This document shows, one piece after another, positions 34,418 through 42,380 of a stretch of 64,000 nucleotides of DNA. This stretch comes from OFTM382 sp964352615 (lineage in GTDB: Bacteria > Planctomycetota > Phycisphaerae > Phycisphaerales > UBA1924): assembly GCA_964352615.1 (NCBI GenBank), contig CAYGSG010000001.1, positions 1-64,000 on the forward strand. The letters run 5' to 3'. Each line of letters opens with the position of its first letter. Position 1 is the first letter of the stretch. A model generated the notes under the pieces. It worked only from the letters and a program-made list of their open reading frames with translations. It did not search any database and was not told where the DNA came from. The translations under genes and the position numbers were made by a program.

Positions 34418-36655
34418 ATGTCCATGACCGCCCGCCTGCTCGCTTCAGCGCTGCTATTCGCCATGCCCGCAACCACTGCTCTGGCCGAGGACGACGCTCC
34501 ATTAGCGTCGCTTGTGGATGTAAGCCAGTCCATCGTCGGCGTCGGGGTTGACTCGGGTGCTGTGGCTCCTCCCGCTGCTGGCACCGCGCTGCCCACCGAC
34601 CTGCACCTCGTGTACTCGACGGATGTCCAGGTACCCGGGTCCGACGCGGTGCGTCTGATCTTCAAGACCACCAAGCTCGCTGCTGCTACCGCCCAGGGCG
34701 GCGACACCTACATGCTCATCACCTCGCTCACCGACGGGCATCAACAAGTCCTCACACCCAAAACGCTCAAGGAGTGGAAGTACACCTCCGCCTACTTCAA
34801 CGGCGATTCGGTTCATGTTGAGGTCTATTCGCCCACCGGCGCCGATGCGTCCCGCATCGTCATAGCCGAGGCCGTCTCCGAGATCAGCGCTTTCAATCCA
34901 GCCAAGTCCATCTGCGGCCCGACCGACGACCGCCAACTCTCGTCCGACCCCCGCTCAGGACGTATCTGGCCCATCGGCTGCACCGCCTGGCTCTTTGACG
35001 GCAGGCCCAACTGCCTGAACACCGCTGGCCACTGCGGCCCTGCGAGCAATCAGGTCATTGAGTTCAACGTCCCGCTCTCCAGCTCCGGCGGCACGCCTCA
35101 GCACCCCGGTCCCGACGACCAGTACGCGGTCGATCCCGTTTCCGTACAGACCAACGGCGGACAAGGCCCCGGCGACGACTGGTCCACCTTCGGCGTGTTC
35201 AACAACGCCAACACCGGCTTGTCACCGCTTGTAGCCCAGGGCGGCACCTCCCACACGCTTGCCGCAGCCGCACCCGGTGGCACGGGCCAGCCCATCCGTG
35301 TCACGGGTTTCGGCTCGACCTCGTCACCGGTCAGCCCCACCTGGTACCTCGTGCAGAAGACCCACGCTGGGCCTTACGCCGGGCTCTCAGGCAATCTGGT
35401 ACGGTACAGCCCGGATACCACCGGGGGCAACTCCGGCTCGGCTGTGCAAGATGATTCCACTGGCCTGACCATCGGCGTCCACACCCACGCCGGCTGTGAC
35501 GTTGGTGGCGGATCCAACCAAGGAACGGCAGTCGATCATCCGGCTTGGCAAGATGCACTCGCCAACCCGCTGGGCATCTGCGCCTCTGGGCTCGACCTCG
35601 CCATCGTCGGCGAGCGCCCCACGATGCTCGAGACCGGTGAGAACGCCACGGTTACGGTTCAGGTGAACGCCAATGGCGTCACACTCGATGCAGCCACCGT
35701 CACGCTCCACGTTGATAATGGCTCGGGCTTTGTGGCGATCCCCATGACCTCCACCGGCCCTGACACGTTCGAGGGCACGTTCTCCGCTGAGGACTGCGAC
35801 TTTGATGCAAGCTTCTACATCTCCGCGATGGACACGGTTGGTGAGTCCTACTTCGAGCCCACAGGCGGCTCGGCGTCACCCTTCAGCGCCTCGGTAGCTG
35901 ACGAGTACACCACCTTCGCAAGCTTCAACTTCGAGACCGACCCGCTCTGGAGCGTCACCAACACCGCGATCACCACGGGTGCCTGGGTGCGCGACGTGCC
36001 CCGCGCCGAAGGCCGCGGCGACCCGCTCGCCGACTACGACGGTTCAGGCCAATGCTGGGTGACCGGCAACGGGCTCTCCGAGGATGTTGACGGCGGACCC
36101 ACCAGCCTCATCACCGCGCCGATCGACCTGAGCGCAGCGTCCGATCCCGTGGTCACCTACGCCCGCTGGTTCGATACCAACGCCACGGCCGGTACCGACA
36201 ACATGCTCATCCAGTTCTCCGACAACGGCGGCGCCTCATGGGTCACCGTTGAAGACCTGGGCGACCAGGACGGCTGGACGGAAGTCAGCTTCCGCGTGCT
36301 CGACTACGTCGGCCTGACCTCGCAATTCCAGGTTCGGTTCAGCGCCACGGACAACCCCAACGATTCTGTCACCGAGGCCGCCATCGACGCGTTCCGCGTG
36401 ATCGACGAGAGCTGCAACAACGCCCCGGTCTGCACGGGCGACATCGCTGACGACTTCGGCACCATCGGTGCTGACGGCATGGTCAGCTTCGGCGACTTCC
36501 TGGCTCTGCTCGGCCTCGTCGGTCCCTGCCCCGGCGGCACGCCCGGCTGCACGGGTGACATCGCCGATGACTTCGGCACCCTCAGCAGCGGCGACGCCAT
36601 GGTCAGCTTCGGCGACTTCCTTGCCCTGCTCGGACTCATCGGACCCTGCCCGTAA
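34418..36655 (+). CDS. Secreted trypsin-like serine protease with two C-terminal dockerin-like modules
   Basis: 745 residues. Signal peptide (MSMTARLLASALLFAMPATTALA), then a chymotrypsin-fold protease with the triad in LNTAGHCG (His), DDWSTFGV (Asp) and TTGGNSGSAV (Ser). A C-terminal beta-sandwich region (WSVTNTAITTGAWVRDVP...) resembles proprotein-convertase/jelly-roll add-on domains. The end is a near-exact tandem repeat of about 33 residues, each with CTGDIADDFGT and MVSFGDFLALLGL followed by GPCP, a module I associate with Phycisphaerae exported proteins and similar to dockerin-like calcium loops. AAGGA ribosome binding site. Its transcript ends at a strong terminator. Likely an extracellular or surface protease. 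Confidence 0.88.
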   Translation: MSMTARLLASALLFAMPATTALAEDDAPLASLVDVSQSIVGVGVDSGAVAPPAAGTALPTDLHLVYSTDVQVPGSDAVRLIFKTTKLAAATAQGGDTYMLITSLTDGHQQVLTPKTLKEWKYTSAYFNGDSVHVEVYSPTGADASRIVIAEAVSEISAFNPAKSICGPTDDRQLSSDPRSGRIWPIGCTAWLFDGRPNCLNTAGHCGPASNQVIEFNVPLSSSGGTPQHPGPDDQYAVDPVSVQTNGGQGPGDDWSTFGVFNNANTGLSPLVAQGGTSHTLAAAAPGGTGQPIRVTGFGSTSSPVSPTWYLVQKTHAGPYAGLSGNLVRYSPDTTGGNSGSAVQDDSTGLTIGVHTHAGCDVGGGSNQGTAVDHPAWQDALANPLGICASGLDLAIVGERPTMLETGENATVTVQVNANGVTLDAATVTLHVDNGSGFVAIPMTSTGPDTFEGTFSAEDCDFDASFYISAMDTVGESYFEPTGGSASPFSASVADEYTTFASFNFETDPLWSVTNTAITTGAWVRDVPRAEGRGDPLADYDGSGQCWVTGNGLSEDVDGGPTSLITAPIDLSAASDPVVTYARWFDTNATAGTDNMLIQFSDNGGASWVTVEDLGDQDGWTEVSFRVLDYVGLTSQFQVRFSATDNPNDSVTEAAIDAFRVIDESCNNAPVCTGDIADDFGTIGADGMVSFGDFLALLGLVGPCPGGTPGCTGDIADDFGTLSSGDAMVSFGDFLALLGLIGPCP

Positions 36656-36705
36656 GCGAGCAGTTCACAGCCTGAATCGAGCGTCACCGCTCGACGAACT
36701 CTCCA

Positions 36706-36743
36706 CCACCGACGCACGCAACGCGTCGGTGGTTCTTTTTTTG
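36706..36743 (+). terminator. Strong intrinsic terminator after the protease gene
   Basis: Ten-bp GC-rich stem (CCACCGACGC, complement at 36723-36732) with a 7-nt loop, followed by TTCTTTTTTT. Located about 50 bp after the protease stop. Confidence 0.9.
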
Positions 36744-36837
36744 GACCACACCCCTATGACTGATTAAGGCTCTCGAAAGGCCTAACCTCCCCGCTCGGCG
36801 TGCATCGGCGTCGCATTGTTTTCTATCCGCACGCCTG

Positions 36838-38706
36838 GTGCAGCCGAGCCTCGGCATCGCTGGCCTCAGGCATCCCCGCGCAAGGTCACCATTGCCACAG
36901 TCCAGCGATCCCTCCCCCACCTCCAACTCTGCAACGCCGCGTTTCTTCGGGCTCCTGTCCGGCACGAGCAGTTCAGCCCGCGCCGATGTGCTCAGCGGCA
37001 TTACCGTCGCGCTCGCGCTCGTACCAGAGGCCGTTGCGTTCGCGTTCGTCGCAGGCGTCCCCCCGCTCGTCGGGCTCTACGCCGCCTTCATCATGTGCCT
37101 GCTCACTTCGGTCTTTGGTGGAAGGCCGGGCATGATCTCCGGCGCCACCGGGGCCATGGCCGTCGTTGTGGTCGGCCTCGTCTCCCAGCACGGCATCGGG
37201 TACCTGTTCCCAGCGGTCGTCCTTTGCGGCCTCATCCAGATCGCCGTCGGAATCGCCCGCCTCGGCAAGCTCATCCGCATCGTCCCGCACCCCGTCATGC
37301 TCGGGTTCGTCAATGGCCTCGCCGTCGTCATCCTCATGGCGCAGGTCGGCAGCTTCAAGACCCTCAGCCCCGCGGGCTCGCTTGAGTTCGTCACGGGAGC
37401 GCCGCTCTGGATCATGCTCGGCCTGGTCGCCGTCACCATGGCCATCATCGCCCTGCTGCCAAGGCTGACCAAGGCCGTGCCCTCGACGCTCGTAGCCATC
37501 GTCGCGATCTCGCTCGCAGCCCTCGCGCTCAACGCGGGCCTTGGCCCCAAGGGCGAAGACCCCGCCGTGCTCACCGTGCGCGATGTGCTCGTCGATTCGA
37601 CCCAGGCCTCGGCCGTCCGTTCCGCCCAGCGCGCCAAAGACCAAGCGCTGCTTGCCTCCATCAGTTCCACCCTGCCCGTTGGCATCACGCCCAAAGCCGA
37701 ATCCAAAGCACCGATCGATCAGCTCACCACCGCCGAGGCGCAGTCCGCGATCGCCAGTGTCGACGCCGACTCGGTAGGCATCGCCGGCGGGCTCCCCCGA
37801 CCAACATGGTGGGACTTCGAGCTCCCGTCGTTCTCACTCGCCACACTCTGGATCATCCTGCCGTACTCGCTCATCCTTGCCGGCGTCGGGCTCATCGAGT
37901 CGCTGATGACCATGACCCTCATCGACGAACTCACCGAGACACGCGGCAACGGCAACCGCGAGTGCGTCGGCCAGGGCGTCGCCAACGTCACCTGCGGCAT
38001 GCTCGGCGGCATGGGAGGCTGCGCCATGATCGGCCAGTCGCTCATCAACGTGAAGTCCGGCGGCCGGGGCAGGCTCAGCGGCATCACCGCTGCGATCGCC
38101 ATGCTGTTGTTCATTCTGTTCCTGTCGCCGCTGATCGAAGCCATCCCCGTCGCCGCGCTCGTCGGCGTGATGTTCATGGTCGTCATCGGCACGTTCGAGT
38201 GGACCACGTTCCAGACCTGGCGCCGCATCCCAAAGGCCGAGGTCCTCGTCATGCTCGTCGTCGCGGGCTACACGGTTGTCATGCACGACCTCGCCACCGC
38301 GGTCATCATCGGCGTCGCGCTGTCCGCCCTCGTCTTCGCGTGGAACAAGAGCAAGCACCTCGTCGCCGACGTCCAGACCAACGACCAGGGCAGCAAGGTC
38401 TACCAGCTCCACGGCGCGGTGTTCTTCGGCAGCGTCTCGCGCTTCCGCGATTTATTTACGCCGCAGGACGACCCCGATGATGTCGTCATCGATTTCTACT
38501 TCAGCCGCGTCTACGACCAGTCGGGACTCGAAGCCATCAACTCTCTGGCTGATCGGTACCAGAAGCTCGGCAAGCGTCTGCACCTGCGCCACCTGAGCGA
38601 CGACTGCCGCCGGCTGCTCGACCGCGCGGGCGACCTCGTCGAGGTCAACATCAGCGAAGACCCCCACTACCACGTCGCCACCGACCGAGCCAATTGGGTT
38701 CGGTGA
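36838..38706 (+). CDS. SulP-family anion transporter with STAS domain
   Basis: 622 residues. SulP transport core (DVLSGITVALALVPEAVAFAFVAGVPPLVGLYAAF, GATGAMAVVV, MGGCAMIGQSLINVKSGGRGRLSG) with about 12 membrane segments, and a C-terminal cytoplasmic STAS domain (GAVFFGSVSRFRDLF...DQSGLEAINSLADRY). The family moves sulfate, bicarbonate or other anions. The start is uncertain: a GTG at 36838 without a ribosome binding site, or a TTG further in; the first 35 residues look unstructured. A hydrophilic insert of about 75 residues (238-312) sits in the transport core. Nothing nearby specifies the anion. Confidence 0.9.
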   Translation: MQPSLGIAGLRHPRARSPLPQSSDPSPTSNSATPRFFGLLSGTSSSARADVLSGITVALALVPEAVAFAFVAGVPPLVGLYAAFIMCLLTSVFGGRPGMISGATGAMAVVVVGLVSQHGIGYLFPAVVLCGLIQIAVGIARLGKLIRIVPHPVMLGFVNGLAVVILMAQVGSFKTLSPAGSLEFVTGAPLWIMLGLVAVTMAIIALLPRLTKAVPSTLVAIVAISLAALALNAGLGPKGEDPAVLTVRDVLVDSTQASAVRSAQRAKDQALLASISSTLPVGITPKAESKAPIDQLTTAEAQSAIASVDADSVGIAGGLPRPTWWDFELPSFSLATLWIILPYSLILAGVGLIESLMTMTLIDELTETRGNGNRECVGQGVANVTCGMLGGMGGCAMIGQSLINVKSGGRGRLSGITAAIAMLLFILFLSPLIEAIPVAALVGVMFMVVIGTFEWTTFQTWRRIPKAEVLVMLVVAGYTVVMHDLATAVIIGVALSALVFAWNKSKHLVADVQTNDQGSKVYQLHGAVFFGSVSRFRDLFTPQDDPDDVVIDFYFSRVYDQSGLEAINSLADRYQKLGKRLHLRHLSDDCRRLLDRAGDLVEVNISEDPHYHVATDRANWVR

Positions 38707-38754
38707 AGACTGCTTCTCCGATAAGCCCAAGGCCCAAGTGGATCCTCAAGAAGA

Positions 38755-38792
38755 TTCACCACAGAGACACAGAGGGCACAGAGAAGATGAGA
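38755..38792. repeat. ACAGAGACACAGAG-type dispersed repeat
   Basis: A purine-rich stretch with the 'accacagagacacagagg' pattern. I recall this sequence type as a dispersed intergenic repeat in planctomycetes and other phyla. It is one of several repeats packed between the SulP gene and the next gene. Only one copy is in the window, so the 'dispersed' label rests on memory. Confidence 0.45.
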
Positions 38793-38936
38793 GGGGGAGG
38801 GGAATGAGCAATGGGGAAAAACTTGAATAAGCACGGAGCTGGAACGGCTTGATTGGGTGGCATGCCCACGCGCCCGGAGGAAGCGCGGGCATGTTGGCCA
38901 AGCCCGCTTCTTGTGGCACGGGTCTTTCCTGGTGGC

Positions 38937-38953
38937 ACAGGCTTGCAGCCTGT
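38937..38953. repeat. Small palindrome (ACAGGCT-tgc-AGCCTGT)
   Basis: Perfect 7-bp inverted repeat with a 3-nt loop inside 'GGCACAGGCTTGCAGCCTGTG'-like sequence. It resembles dispersed palindromic elements in planctomycete genomes; here it stands alone in the repeat nest. Confidence 0.5.
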
Positions 38954-39000
38954 GTCTTCTTCACTTGCACGAGCAGCGAGCCGCTGCAACGCTCGCATGC

Positions 39001-39084
39001 GCTGCTTTACGAGAGCATCAACGCCCTTTACGGTCGTCGTGCGCTGCTTTACAAGAGCATCAACGCCCTCTGCGGCTCCATCAG
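39001..39084. repeat. Two copies of a 42-bp direct repeat (family 1)
   Basis: The unit begins GCTGCTTTACGAGAGCATCA; copies start at 39001 and 39043 and diverge near the end of the second. It has the same 42-bp period as the repeat family that follows, and the two families share GAGCATCA segments, so the whole tract may derive from one expanding unit. Confidence 0.75.
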
Positions 39085-39104
39085 GTGACGCTACCAGAGC
39101 ATCA

Positions 39105-39230
39105 GGCTGGCCTGATGGAGCATCAGGTGGACCGGATGGAGTATCCGGCTGGCCTGATGGAGCATCAGGTGGACCGGATGGAGTATCCGGCTGGCCTGAC
39201 GGAGCATCCGGTGGACCGGACGGGGCATCA
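39105..39230. repeat. Minisatellite: three 42-bp units (six 21-bp half units)
   Basis: Units at 39105, 39147 and 39189. Each consists of two related 21-bp halves, beginning GGCTGGCCTGATGGAGCATCA and GGTGGACCGGATGGAGTATCC. The first two units are identical; the third carries a few substitutions. The period is a multiple of three, and an open minus-strand frame encodes a 14-residue Asp-Pro-Ser-Gly repeat, but it has no ribosome binding site or other support as a gene. Confidence 0.85.
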
Positions 39231-39323
39231 CGTGGGCCTACAAGAACAAACGCACAGCCGATCGCCACGTCCGCTCAAGCCGATGCCTTATTGGGACGAT
39301 CGGATGCGGGTTGCTATTGCACC

Positions 39324-39356
39324 AACGAGCCCGAAGCGCAAGCGAGGGCGCGAGTG
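39324..39356. repeat. CCCGAAGCGCAAGCGAGGG dispersed repeat
   Basis: The stretch reads as NEPEAQAR in one frame and SPKRKRGR in another. I recognise these as frequent spurious protein fragments in planctomycete annotations, caused by a highly copied dispersed repeat. One copy here. Confidence 0.6.
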
Positions 39357-39392
39357 TCGCGTGCGGAGCCCCCGTCTTAGAAGCCGCGAGGC

Positions 39393-40058
39393 TCATCGGC
39401 GAGTCTGCGTTTCCAAGCCGGCCGTTCCCCGGACCGTGCTTCGCCGCAGCTTTGCGACGAAGAGCAGCCGATCAGGTTCTTCCCCGCGGAAATAGATGCC
39501 GTATGCCCCAACATGACCGAAGCCCCCGTTGCCCCACGGCATGAATCCCTGCGAGCTGTGCTCGGAGATGAGCCAGGGACGGTTGTAGCACTCGCGGTAC
39601 TTTCTCGTGCACCGTTTCCACGTCGCCGCAGGAAGACAGGCTCGAATCCACTCGCCGACGTACAGCCCGATATCAAACTCGATGCCATCGGACCGCTCGG
39701 TGAAGCGCTGGTAAACCCGCATCGCCTCCTCGCGTTCCACCGCCTCACGAACGTCCGGCGGCGGGTAGTCCTTCTTCAGCCATCGCAGGCCCCCACCCTG
39801 CACCGTCTCGTGATCAAACCCAAACGGCACCCACCGGCCGAGTTCGACCAACGACTCATCGGAGAGGTCCGCCGTCCAGCTCTCAAAGCCCTCGGTCGAA
39901 CGCACCAGCGATTGGAGCACCTCGAGGCGGCGCGGGATCCCATCGACAAACACGGGGATGAACTTGTTCGCTTCACGCCACGGCATGTTGCAGAAGTCAT
40001 GATGGAATACCTCCCACCACGGCTCGTAGGCCTCAATTGCTTGTGGAGCGAACTTCAT
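39393..40058 (-). CDS. Hypothetical cytoplasmic protein
   Basis: 221 residues, no signal peptide or membrane segment. Rich in Trp and Tyr, with distinctive patches (YEPWWEVFHHDFCNMPWREANKF, GEWIRACLPAATWKRCTRKYRECYNRPWL, MPWGNGGFGHVGAYGIYF). I do not recognise a family. The last 20 or so residues run to the edge of the repeat nest and may be added sequence. It follows the DUF4375-like gene by about 20 bp on the same strand, so the two may be co-transcribed behind the mutase gene. Confidence 0.65.
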   Translation of the reverse strand: MKFAPQAIEAYEPWWEVFHHDFCNMPWREANKFIPVFVDGIPRRLEVLQSLVRSTEGFESWTADLSDESLVELGRWVPFGFDHETVQGGGLRWLKKDYPPPDVREAVEREEAMRVYQRFTERSDGIEFDIGLYVGEWIRACLPAATWKRCTRKYRECYNRPWLISEHSSQGFMPWGNGGFGHVGAYGIYFRGEEPDRLLFVAKLRRSTVRGTAGLETQTRR

Positions 40059-40079
40059 GACCGCTGAACCAACGTGGTA

Positions 40080-40541
40080 TCAGGCGTTAGCTTGGCTTGC
40101 TGAATAGGCGTACCGATTCATGCACTCACCAAGGTCCGGATTCTCACTGGCCCGGTAGTAGACTTCCTCAAGGTCTCTGAACCCATCCGACTCCAGTCCC
40201 TTCGTCTCAAGAATCTTGATCCGCTTCTTGCGGTCGGCCGGGAACTTCGCCGCACCCAGCCGTCCGATCGCCTTCGTCATCAAACCTGCCAGATCGTTCG
40301 GGCCTATGGCTAGATACCCATTCACCGCATCCAATGCGAGCATCCCGATCGGGTTGTAGAAGTACTGCGAGTAGCCGCCGTTGCTGATCTCGCTGTCCGT
40401 CCAATGCACGCACAGCAGGTGCCTCACATGGTCCGGCTCATGCTTCATTTGCTTGCAGAACTTCTTGTACCCGTCGTAGATGCTGACGCGATCGAACGCG
40501 GCCTCGATGGAATCCCAGTAGCTGACTTCTTGATTGCTCAT
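40080..40541 (-). CDS. DMP19/DUF4375-like protein
   Basis: 153 residues. The central ISNGGYSQYFYNPIGMLALDAVNGYLAIG segment matches the DMP19 (DUF4375) pattern, in which the Neisseria member mimics DNA and interacts with a transcription factor; the role of most members is unknown. The ATG at 40541 overlaps the stop of the mutase gene (TAATG) and has GGAG upstream, so translation is coupled to the mutase even though a functional link is not obvious. Confidence 0.75.
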   Translation of the reverse strand: MSNQEVSYWDSIEAAFDRVSIYDGYKKFCKQMKHEPDHVRHLLCVHWTDSEISNGGYSQYFYNPIGMLALDAVNGYLAIGPNDLAGLMTKAIGRLGAAKFPADRKKRIKILETKGLESDGFRDLEEVYYRASENPDLGECMNRYAYSASQANA

Positions 40542-42277
40542 TACCACTCCGGACCGCCGGTGTACCGGCCGTAGATATCCGCCATCGCCTGCACCATCTC
40601 GCCCATCGTGCAGTTAGCAAGCGAACCCTCGACCAGCTCAGGCATCACGTTGCGGTTCTCCCGGCACGCCTCGCGCACCGCGTCCAGCGCCTTGGCCACA
40701 GCCGTGTCGTCGCGCGCTGCCTTGAACTTCGCCAGCCGATCAACCTGCACGGTCTCGACTTCGTCCGAGATCGTCAGGATGTCGATCGGTCGGCCTTCGC
40801 TCTCCTCGATGTACTGGTTGACGCCGACGATGATCCGGTCGCCCGCCTCGCACTCCTCGCTAAAGCGGTACGCCGCCTCGGCAATCTGCCGACGGAAGTA
40901 GCCGCGGTGAATGCCCGCGACGCACCCGCCCGAGTAGAAGTCGCCGTTGGCAAGCTCACCGATCCGCCCGGGAGACCAAGGCCCGCCCGCCATCTCGTCG
41001 ATCTCTTCGATCAGCCCGAGCGCATCGGCCTCGATCTGGTCGGTGAGTTCTTCGATGAACCAACTCCCGCCCAGCGGATCGACCGTGCGCGTCACACCCG
41101 TCTCGTGTGCCAGTATCTGCTGCGTGCGCAGAGCAACTGTCACCGCCTGCTCGGTCGGCAGGCCGAGGGTCTCGTCCATCGAGTCGGTGTGCAGGCTCTG
41201 GCACCCGCCGAGCACGCCGGCCATCGCCTGGTAGGCCACCCGCACGATGTTGTTCAGCGGCTGCTGCTCGGTGAGAGAGCAGCCCGCGGTCTGCACGTGG
41301 GTCTTCATGAACCACGACCGCTCGTTCTTCGCGCCGTACCGCTCGCGCATCATGCGTGCCCAGATTCGCCGCGCGGCCCGCAGCTTGGCGATCTCCTCGA
41401 AGAACTCATTATGACTATTGAAGAAAAAGCTCAGCCGCGGCGCGAAGCTCTCGATGTCCATGCCCCGGTGCAGGCACGCCTCGACGTACTCCATGCCGTC
41501 GCGGAGCGTGAACGCCAGTTCCTGCGCCGCGCTGCTGCCCGCCTCGCGGATGTGGTACCCGCTGATCGATACGCTGTTCCACTTGGGCAGGTGCTCAGCC
41601 TGGAACTCGATGGTGTCGACCACGAGCTTGACGCTTGCCTCAGGCGGATAGATGAACTCGTTCTGCGCGTGGAACTCCTTGAGGATGTCGTTCTGCAGCG
41701 TGCCGCCGAGCGTGTCCCACCCGATGCCGCGCTGCTTGGCCATCGCCAGGTACATCGCCCAGATCACGCACGCCGGCCCGTTGATCGTCTGGCTGACGGT
41801 GACCTTGTCGATCGGGATGTCCGCATAGAGGCGGTGCATGTCCTCGATCGTGTCGATCGCCACGCCGCACTTACCGACCTCGCCCACGCACAGCGGGTCG
41901 TCGGAGTCGCGCCCCATAAGCGTCGGCAGATCGAACGCCGTTGAGAGGCCGGTGTTGGCCTTGGTCGAGGTGGTCGCCGCCTGCAGCAAGTACTTGAACC
42001 GCTGGTTGGTGTCGTCCGCCGAGCCAAAGCCCGCGAACTGCCGCATGGTCCAGAGGCGCGCGCGGTAGCCCTGCTCGTAAAGACCGCGTGTGTAGGGGTA
42101 CTGCCCCGGGGCCGCGATGTCGCGATCGACGTTTCTCAACGACTCGGCGGGCTCCCAGCCCGCCACCCCAGGCCCGTAGGCAGGGTCGATGACGATCCCC
42201 GAAATCGTCACTGCGTGCGGGTCAACGTCGTTCGGCGAGAGCGGGCCAACGCCCGGCCCGGTGATGCTGGTGGTCAT
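40541..42277 (-). CDS. B12-dependent acyl-CoA mutase large subunit (methylmalonyl-CoA mutase family)
   Basis: 578 residues: the catalytic TIM-barrel half only, without the C-terminal B12-binding domain, so a separate small subunit is needed and is not in the window. RLWTMRQFAGFGSADDTN (75-91) and GGTLQNDILKEF (191-202) are family landmarks. Methylmalonyl-CoA mutase has an Arg (Arg207 in Propionibacterium) contacting the substrate carboxylate; here the matching residue is Gln205 (EFHAQNEF), as in isobutyryl-CoA mutase. Tyr71 keeps the aromatic neighbour. I therefore leave the substrate open and favour a monocarboxylic acyl-CoA. Start at 42277 with AAGGAAGG upstream. Confidence 0.88.
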   Translation of the reverse strand: MTTSITGPGVGPLSPNDVDPHAVTISGIVIDPAYGPGVAGWEPAESLRNVDRDIAAPGQYPYTRGLYEQGYRARLWTMRQFAGFGSADDTNQRFKYLLQAATTSTKANTGLSTAFDLPTLMGRDSDDPLCVGEVGKCGVAIDTIEDMHRLYADIPIDKVTVSQTINGPACVIWAMYLAMAKQRGIGWDTLGGTLQNDILKEFHAQNEFIYPPEASVKLVVDTIEFQAEHLPKWNSVSISGYHIREAGSSAAQELAFTLRDGMEYVEACLHRGMDIESFAPRLSFFFNSHNEFFEEIAKLRAARRIWARMMRERYGAKNERSWFMKTHVQTAGCSLTEQQPLNNIVRVAYQAMAGVLGGCQSLHTDSMDETLGLPTEQAVTVALRTQQILAHETGVTRTVDPLGGSWFIEELTDQIEADALGLIEEIDEMAGGPWSPGRIGELANGDFYSGGCVAGIHRGYFRRQIAEAAYRFSEECEAGDRIIVGVNQYIEESEGRPIDILTISDEVETVQVDRLAKFKAARDDTAVAKALDAVREACRENRNVMPELVEGSLANCTMGEMVQAMADIYGRYTGGPEW

Positions 42278-42380
42278 GGTCAGAGCCCTTCCTTCGCGGA
42301 TTATAGAGCCGATCAGACCCATCTACGCGACGGCGCCAAAACCTGCGCGTGGCCGAGCCGCTCCGTTAACTTAGTGTTCA

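Noticed and set aside
39001..39230. Possible CRISPR array
   Set aside because: The repeats are contiguous with no unique spacers, and no cas genes are nearby; it is a tandem minisatellite.
38756..39268. Minus-strand frame of 170 residues with a DAPSGPPDTPSGQP-type repeat
   Set aside because: It is created by the 42-bp minisatellite and neighbouring repeats, has no ribosome binding site, and its C-terminal part is read from the dispersed ACAGAG repeat.
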